Shown piece by piece: positions 59,515 through 64,000 of a stretch of DNA of 64,000 nt (its first letter is position 1; the number at the start of each line of letters is the position of its first letter). The notes beneath the pieces were generated by a model, which saw only the letters and a program-made list of their open reading frames with translations, did no database searches and was not told the origin of the DNA. Made by a program: the position numbers and the translations under genes. Source of the stretch: Burkholderia anthina (GTDB lineage: Bacteria > Pseudomonadota > Gammaproteobacteria > Burkholderiales > Burkholderiaceae); NCBI RefSeq assembly GCF_001547525.1, contig NZ_LNJP01000003.1, positions 1,736,001-1,800,000 on the forward strand, in the 5' to 3' direction.

Positions 59515-59878
59515 CGGTTGGTTTCCTCTGCGGCGTCGTGCGTCCGGGCATCGCGTCGAGCGTCTGGCCGGCAGCGGCGCGCCGTGGATCGTCATGATTC
59601 GATTTGCGCCGGTGGCGCCGCGGTGCGCGAATCGCGCGACGGGATTCGCATGGGCGGCAGCCGGATGCCGGCGCGTCGCCGCGCACGCCTGGCACGGCGC
59701 GCGACGGGCAGGCTGCCCCCGGCGACTGTCTGCGGCGATTGTGGCATGGAAACCGCCGGTTTTGGCAGGACGTAACGAACTTTGACATAGCCGCCGGCCG
59801 ATGGGAGCGGGCGCCGGCGAAGCGGCGCCCGGTGGTCCGGCGGAATTCCGGCGCGGCGGGTGCGGCCCGCCGGATAGC
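59515..59878. other. Intergenic region upstream of the DUF2827 operon
   Basis: About 390 bases lie between the OmpA-like gene and the DUF2827 operon on the same strand. The ribosome site of the operon (AGAGGAAA, near 59525) is here and a promoter is expected, but no clear -35/-10 pair was identified. Confidence 0.3.
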
Positions 59879-59898
59879 GCGGCCGCATGGGCGGCCGC
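59879..59898 (-). terminator. Possible hairpin after the OmpA-like gene
   Basis: Two GCGGCCGC octamers (59879-59886 and 59891-59898) separated by ATGG can pair just beyond the stop codon. No T-run, so termination is uncertain. Confidence 0.35.
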
Positions 59899-59905
59899 AG
59901 GCGGC

Positions 59906-60574
59906 TCAGTGCTGCAGCCGGATTTCGACGCGGCGGTTGCTGGCGCGGCCTTCCGGCGTCGCGTTGGACGCGACCGGATCGGCCTTGCCGCGGCCCGACA
60001 CCGTCATCGAATCGGTCTTCAGCCCGTGCGTCTTCAGATAGGCGGCGACCGATTCGGCGCGGCGCTTCGACAGCGCGAGGTTGTAGTCGTCGCTGCCCAC
60101 CGAATCGGTGAAGCCGGTGACCGTCACTTGGGAGTACGTGCGGTCGGCGCGCTCGCTCAGCAGCCGGTCGAGCGATTCGCGCGCGGTCGGTGCGAGCGTC
60201 GCGTGGTCGGTCGCGAACAGCGCGTCGCCCGACAGGTTCACGCGTTCCACCGCGGCTGCGGCGGGTGCGGGTGTGGCGGCGGGGGCCGCTTCGGCCGGTG
60301 CGGCGCCGCACTGGAAGACCAGCGTGGCCGGATCGGATTTGTCGCGCAGCGCGCGGGCCGAATCGACGGCGCGCACGGGCTCGTCGCCGCAGATTCTGCG
60401 GGCGGCCTTCATGCAGGTCTGCGGGCCCGACAGCAGGCCGTGGCAGTCCACCTGGAAGGTACGCATGCCGTCGCGCGGCTGCAGTTCGGAGGCGCTGAAG
60501 GTCGGGCCGGATGCGGTCGAGCACGCGGCGAGGGCCGTTGCGGAAAGCGCGAGCGCAAGAGCGAGTTTGTTCAC
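59906..60574 (-). CDS. OmpA-family lipoprotein
   Basis: A 222-residue outer-membrane lipoprotein. Signal with lipobox LAAC (Cys18), a region with four cysteines (VDCHG, QTCMK, RICGD, FQCGA) likely forming disulfides, an Ala/Pro linker (about 95-110), and a C-terminal OmpA peptidoglycan-binding domain (GDALFATDHATL, VTGFTDSVGSDDYNLALSKRRAESV, ASNRRVEI). It tethers the outer membrane to peptidoglycan. Start is GTG 60574 with AAGGA about 8 bases upstream. It follows the adhesin gene by 124 bases on the same strand and may support display of that adhesin. Confidence 0.88.
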   Translation of the reverse strand: MNKLALALALSATALAACSTASGPTFSASELQPRDGMRTFQVDCHGLLSGPQTCMKAARRICGDEPVRAVDSARALRDKSDPATLVFQCGAAPAEAAPAATPAPAAAAVERVNLSGDALFATDHATLAPTARESLDRLLSERADRTYSQVTVTGFTDSVGSDDYNLALSKRRAESVAAYLKTHGLKTDSMTVSGRGKADPVASNATPEGRASNRRVEIRLQH

Positions 60575-60604
60575 GGTGACGTCCTTAAAGCTTGGGTTGA
60601 CCGA

Positions 60605-60631
60605 AGCCCGCCACGGGTTGCGCGGCGGGCT
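60605..60631 (-). terminator. Possible hairpin between adhesin and OmpA-like genes
   Basis: AGCCCGCC (60605-60612) and GGCGGGCT (60624-60631) can form an 8-bp stem with an 11-base loop, 68 bases after the adhesin stop. No T-run follows, so attenuation or no role is possible. Confidence 0.35.
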
Positions 60632-60698
60632 CGTCTGGCCGTCGGGGCCGCCGCGGGCCGCACGGCTGGCGAGCTGGGCGGCCTGGCGGCGCGACGCG

Positions 60699-63600
60699 TT
60701 ACTTCCACTGGTACAGCACGCCGGCGCCGATCACCTTCTGACCGCCGCTGAAACCGCCGTTGATCGACGCCTTCAGGTTCTCCGTGATGCGCGCCTGCAT
60801 GTTGACCGCCATCGCCTTCTGGCCGAGGAAGGTCGACGTGCCCACACCCATCCCGAAGTTGGCGTCGCGATCGAGCTGCGGGATCGAGGCCATCGCGCCG
60901 ACGGCCGCGATACCCTGCTTCGCCATCTGGTCGGTCTGCTGCAGTTGCGAACCCAGCGAGTTGATCTGCGCCTGCTGGCCCGACAGCGCCGTCGACAGCG
61001 TCGTCTGCACCTGCGTCAGCTGGTTCACGTTCACCGCGTCGGTGCCTTGCGTACCCGGCGCGACGTTCGTGATCTGGCGCTGCTGCTGGTCGCTGCCGAC
61101 CGACACCACGTTCGAGCGGCCGCCGTCGTTGGAGCCCGCGCCGATCGCCACCGAGTTCGAACCCGCGGTGACGACCGGAAGGTCGTTGCCCTTGCCGTTC
61201 AGGTCGGCGGCGACGCCGTTGTTGTTCACCGCACGCGTCGTGTTGTTGTTGAGCGTCGTCGACAACTGGTTCAACTGGTTGTTGATGTTCGTCACGCCGG
61301 TTGACAGCGACGCCACGTTGCTATTCGTCGTGCTCAGGCCGGTCGACAGCGAACCGATGCCGGTCGACGTCGACGTCGACAGCGAGTTGACGGTGCTGTT
61401 CGTCGTGCTCAGGCCCGTCGACAGCGAGCTGATCGCGGTCGAGGTCGACGTGGACAGCGAGGCCACGTTGCTGTTGGTCGTGCTCAGCCCGGTGGACAGC
61501 GAGTTGATGCCGGTGGACAGCGACGCGACGTTCGACGCGGTGGACGTCGACAGCGTGTTGAGCGCCGTGTTCGTCGCGTTGAGCTGGCTGCCGTTGATCG
61601 CGTCCGTGCTCGTGGCCGAGATGCGGCCCGCGGCGACGTTCGTGATCTGGCGTTCCTGGCCCGGTGCGCCGACGCTCACCACGCCGACCGGCGCGCTGCC
61701 CGCGAACGGGTACGTGACGCCGCCAATCGTGGCGCTCGACGTGCCGACGGCTGCCGCCGTGATCGAGTTCGCGCCGAGTGCGATCGAGTTCGCGACGTTC
61801 GCTTGTGCGTTCGTGCCGAAGGCGAGCGCGTCGGCGGCCGTGGCCTTGGCGGCCGAGCCGTAGGCCTGGGCGCCGGTGGCGCTGGCCGTGGCCTGGTTGC
61901 CCAGCGCGATCGTGTTGTCCGCGGTGGCCTGGTTCGCGCTGCCGAGGGCGAGCGCGCTGGCGCCGGTTGCCGTGTTCTGGTTGCCGAGCGACACCGCGCC
62001 GTCGCCGGTCGCCGTGTTGTTCGCGCCCATCGCCACTGCGCCGGTACCCGTGGCCACGTTCGGATCGCCGATCGCGACCGCGCCATCGCCGGACGCGGTG
62101 TTGCCGGAGCCGATCGACACGGCCTTGCCGCCCGTTGCCGAGGCGTTCTGGCCGATCGCGACCGCACCTGCCGTCTGCGCGTTCGAGCCGTCGCCGACTG
62201 CCACGCTGCTGGCGCCCGCCGCGCTGGCGTTCACGCCGGCGGCGAGGGCGTTGGTGCCCGTGGCGCCGTCGTTCGCGTAGTTGGCTTGCTGCACGCCGTT
62301 GTCGTTGACGCTGTAGTAGTGCGTCTTCGCGGCGTTGATCGCGGTCGAAGTGGAGGTCGACAGCGACGATACCGCGCTGTTGGTGCTGCTCAGGCCGGTG
62401 GACAGCGAGCCGATGCCGGTCGACGTCGAGGTCGACAGCGACGTGATCGTGCTGTCCGTGCTGCTCAGGCCGGTGGACAACGAGCTGATGCCGGTCGAAG
62501 TCGAGGTCGACAGGGACGTAATGGAGCTGGTGGCCGACGAGAGGCCCGTCGAGGTCGAGGTCGACAGTGACGTCACCGAACTGTTGGTCGAGCTCAGGCC
62601 GGTGGACAGCGAGTTGATACCGGTCGAGGTCGAAGTCGACAGCGACGTGATCGAACTGTTTGCGGAGGACAGGCCGGTCGAGGTCGAAGTCGAGAGCGAC
62701 GTGATCGAGCTATTGGCGGACGACAGGCCGGTCGAAGTCGAGGTCGACAGCGAGGTGATGGAGCTGTTTGCCGACGAGAGGCCAGTCGACGTCGAGGTCG
62801 AGAGGGACGTGATCGAGCTGTTTGCCGACGACAGGCCGGTCGACGTGGAGGTCGACAGGGACGTGATCGAGCTGTTGGCGGACGACAGGCCGGTCGACGT
62901 GGAGGTCGAGAGGGACGTGATCGAGCTGTTCGCGGACGACAGGCCGGTCGACGTGGAGGTCGAGAGGGACGTGATCGAGCTGTTCGCGGACGACAAGCCG
63001 GTCGACGTGGAGGTCGACAGCGACGACACCGAGCTATCGGTCGAGCTCAGGCCGGTGGACAGCGAGCTGATGCCGGTCGAGGTCGATGTGGACAGCGATG
63101 TGATCGAGCTGGTGGCCGACGAGAGGCCAGTGGACGTGGAAGTCGACAGCGACGTCACCGAGCTATTGGTCGAGCTGAGACCCGTTGACAACGAGTTGAT
63201 GCCGGTCGAGGTCGAGGTCGACAGGGACGTGATCGAGCTGTTTGCCGACGAGAGGCCCGTCGAGGTCGAAGTCGAGAGCGACGTGATCGAGCTGTTCGCG
63301 GACGACAAGCCAGTCGACGTGGAGGTCGACAGCGACGACACCGAGCTGTCGGTCGAGCTCAGGCCGGTGGACAGCGAGCTGATGCCGGTCGAGGTCGATG
63401 TGGACAGCGATGTGATCGAGCTGTTGGCGGACGACAGGCCGGTCGAAGTCGAAGTCGACAGCGAGGTGATGGAGCTGTTGGCCGACGAGAGGCCCGTCGA
63501 GGTCGAGGTCGAGAGCGACGTGATCGAGCTGTTCGCGGACGACAAGCCGGTCGACGTGGAGGTCGACAGCGACGACACCGAGCTGTCGGTCGAGCTCAGG

Positions 63601-64000
63601 CCGGTGGACAGCGAGCTGATGCCGGTCGAAGTCGACGTCGACAGGGACGTGATCGAGCTGTTGGCCGACGACAGGCCGGTGGACGTTGAGGTCGACAACG
63701 ACGTCACTGAGCTGTTCGTGCTGCTCAGGCCGGTGGACAGCGAACCGATGCCGGTTGACGTCGACGTGGACAACGAACTGATCGAGCTGTTGGTCGACGA
63801 GAGGCCAGTCGAAGTCGATGTGGAGAGCGACGTGATGGCGCTGTTTGCCGACGACAAGCCGGTCGAGGTCGAAGTCGAGAGCGACGTAATCGCGCTATTG
63901 GCCGACGAGAGGCCAGTCGACGTGGAAGTCGACAGCGACGTCACCGAGCTATTGGTCGAGCTGAGACCCGTCGACAGCGAATTGATACCCGTCGAGGTCG
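60699..64000 (-). CDS. Trimeric autotransporter adhesin (YadA-like), C-terminal 1100 residues
   Basis: Partial: the frame is still open at the right edge, so the N-terminus is missing. From the distal to the membrane end the visible part has a long Ser/Thr-rich stalk of about 27 near-identical repeats (62338-64000), then a head of YadA-type 14-residue repeats (SSVAVGDGSNAQTAGAVAIG, then GNTASGDGAVAIG and onward), a neck (RQITNVAAGRISATSTDAINGSQL-type, with RQITNVAAGRIS visible), a second short stalk, a second neck (QITNVAPGTQGTDAVNVNQL), a coiled coil and the C-terminal membrane anchor (IPQLDRDANFGMGVGTSTFL, ending GAGVLYQWK). Such adhesins bind host or cell surfaces as trimers. Its own anchor domain forms the pore for export. 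Confidence 0.93.
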   Translation of the reverse strand, partial: TSTGINSLSTGLSSTNSSVTSLSTSTSTGLSSANSAITSLSTSTSTGLSSANSAITSLSTSTSTGLSSTNSSISSLSTSTSTGIGSLSTGLSSTNSSVTSLSTSTSTGLSSANSSITSLSTSTSTGISSLSTGLSSTDSSVSSLSTSTSTGLSSANSSITSLSTSTSTGLSSANSSITSLSTSTSTGLSSANSSITSLSTSTSTGISSLSTGLSSTDSSVSSLSTSTSTGLSSANSSITSLSTSTSTGLSSANSSITSLSTSTSTGINSLSTGLSSTNSSVTSLSTSTSTGLSSATSSITSLSTSTSTGISSLSTGLSSTDSSVSSLSTSTSTGLSSANSSITSLSTSTSTGLSSANSSITSLSTSTSTGLSSANSSITSLSTSTSTGLSSANSSITSLSTSTSTGLSSANSSITSLSTSTSTGLSSANSSITSLSTSTSTGLSSANSSITSLSTSTSTGINSLSTGLSSTNSSVTSLSTSTSTGLSSATSSITSLSTSTSTGISSLSTGLSSTDSTITSLSTSTSTGIGSLSTGLSSTNSAVSSLSTSTSTAINAAKTHYYSVNDNGVQQANYANDGATGTNALAAGVNASAAGASSVAVGDGSNAQTAGAVAIGQNASATGGKAVSIGSGNTASGDGAVAIGDPNVATGTGAVAMGANNTATGDGAVSLGNQNTATGASALALGSANQATADNTIALGNQATASATGAQAYGSAAKATAADALAFGTNAQANVANSIALGANSITAAAVGTSSATIGGVTYPFAGSAPVGVVSVGAPGQERQITNVAAGRISATSTDAINGSQLNATNTALNTLSTSTASNVASLSTGINSLSTGLSTTNSNVASLSTSTSTAISSLSTGLSTTNSTVNSLSTSTSTGIGSLSTGLSTTNSNVASLSTGVTNINNQLNQLSTTLNNNTTRAVNNNGVAADLNGKGNDLPVVTAGSNSVAIGAGSNDGGRSNVVSVGSDQQQRQITNVAPGTQGTDAVNVNQLTQVQTTLSTALSGQQAQINSLGSQLQQTDQMAKQGIAAVGAMASIPQLDRDANFGMGVGTSTFLGQKAMAVNMQARITENLKASINGGFSGGQKVIGAGVLYQWK
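62338..64000 (-). repeat. Tandem coding repeats of the adhesin stalk (54-nt and 75-nt units)
   Basis: Two unit types alternate: an 18-residue unit (TSLSTSTSTGLSSANSSI and variants) and a 25-residue unit that inserts SLSTGLSST between two halves. DNA copies are highly similar with mainly silent differences. I count about 27 SLSTSTST cores. The array continues past the window. Such arrays recombine easily, so stalk length may vary between strains. Confidence 0.85.

Noticed and set aside
59515..59595. Longer N-terminus of the first DUF2827 operon gene from an ATG at 59595
   Set aside because: No ribosome site there, the added residues are basic and not shared with the paralogues, while the GTG at 59514 has AGAGGAAA upstream.
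62338..64000. Regular repeats that might suggest a CRISPR array
   Set aside because: The repeats are in-frame coding units of the adhesin stalk with no unique spacers and no cas genes nearby.

Overview
The window is high-GC DNA with dense genes and strongly GC-biased third codon positions. Its gene content (DUF2827 paralogues, Burkholderia-type porins, a VgrG island, a YadA-like adhesin, vanAB, liuABCD, a phosphocholine-type phospholipase C) points to a Burkholderia, most likely of the cepacia complex and most likely a secondary replicon. That placement is inferred from gene content only. No rRNA, tRNA, insertion sequence or CRISPR array was seen.

Layout. 1-3.8 kb: the start of a mechanosensitive-channel gene (cut by the window edge), an MFS transporter and an L,D-transpeptidase. 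3.9-9.7 kb: a purine nucleoside locus with a porin, a Tat-exported nucleoside hydrolase, a LysR regulator, an NCS2 purine permease and an adenosine/adenine deaminase. Together these could admit nucleosides, hydrolyse them in the periplasm, import the base and deaminate it. 9.7-20.9 kb: a class A penicillin-binding protein, a MocR regulator divergent from a PaiB-like flavoprotein, a thioredoxin-like protein divergent from a two-component system, a phosphoesterase, an acetyltransferase, a LysE-type exporter and a second porin. 21.6-26.5 kb: a secreted beta-propeller protein convergent with a TonB siderophore receptor that has a Fur-box-like site, then a small exported protein.

26.7-36.1 kb: catabolic genes. 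vanAB (vanillate O-demethylase) is divergent from a MarR regulator, with overlapping palindromes between them. A TetR regulator is divergent from liuABCD (leucine/isovalerate catabolism), again with several inverted repeats between. No HMG-CoA lyase gene follows. 36.4-38.8 kb: a tiny lipoprotein and a Tat-exported phospholipase C, then a decayed fragment.

39.5-52.5 kb: a type VI secretion island made of vgrG, a two-domain peptidoglycan-targeting effector interrupted by an in-frame amber codon, a candidate periplasmic immunity gene, PAAR, an unknown membrane protein, a TssM-like protein lacking the Walker A motif, TssF and a TssJ-like lipoprotein. Base composition falls sharply over the end of the effector and the immunity gene.

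52.8-64 kb: four DUF2827 proteins, an EAL-domain protein, a small unknown protein, an OmpA-like lipoprotein and the 3' end of a large trimeric autotransporter adhesin. The adhesin's Ser/Thr-rich stalk is built of near-identical tandem repeats and runs off the window. The DUF2827 proteins have glycosyltransferase-like features, so an adhesin-glycosylation module is a reasonable but untested idea.
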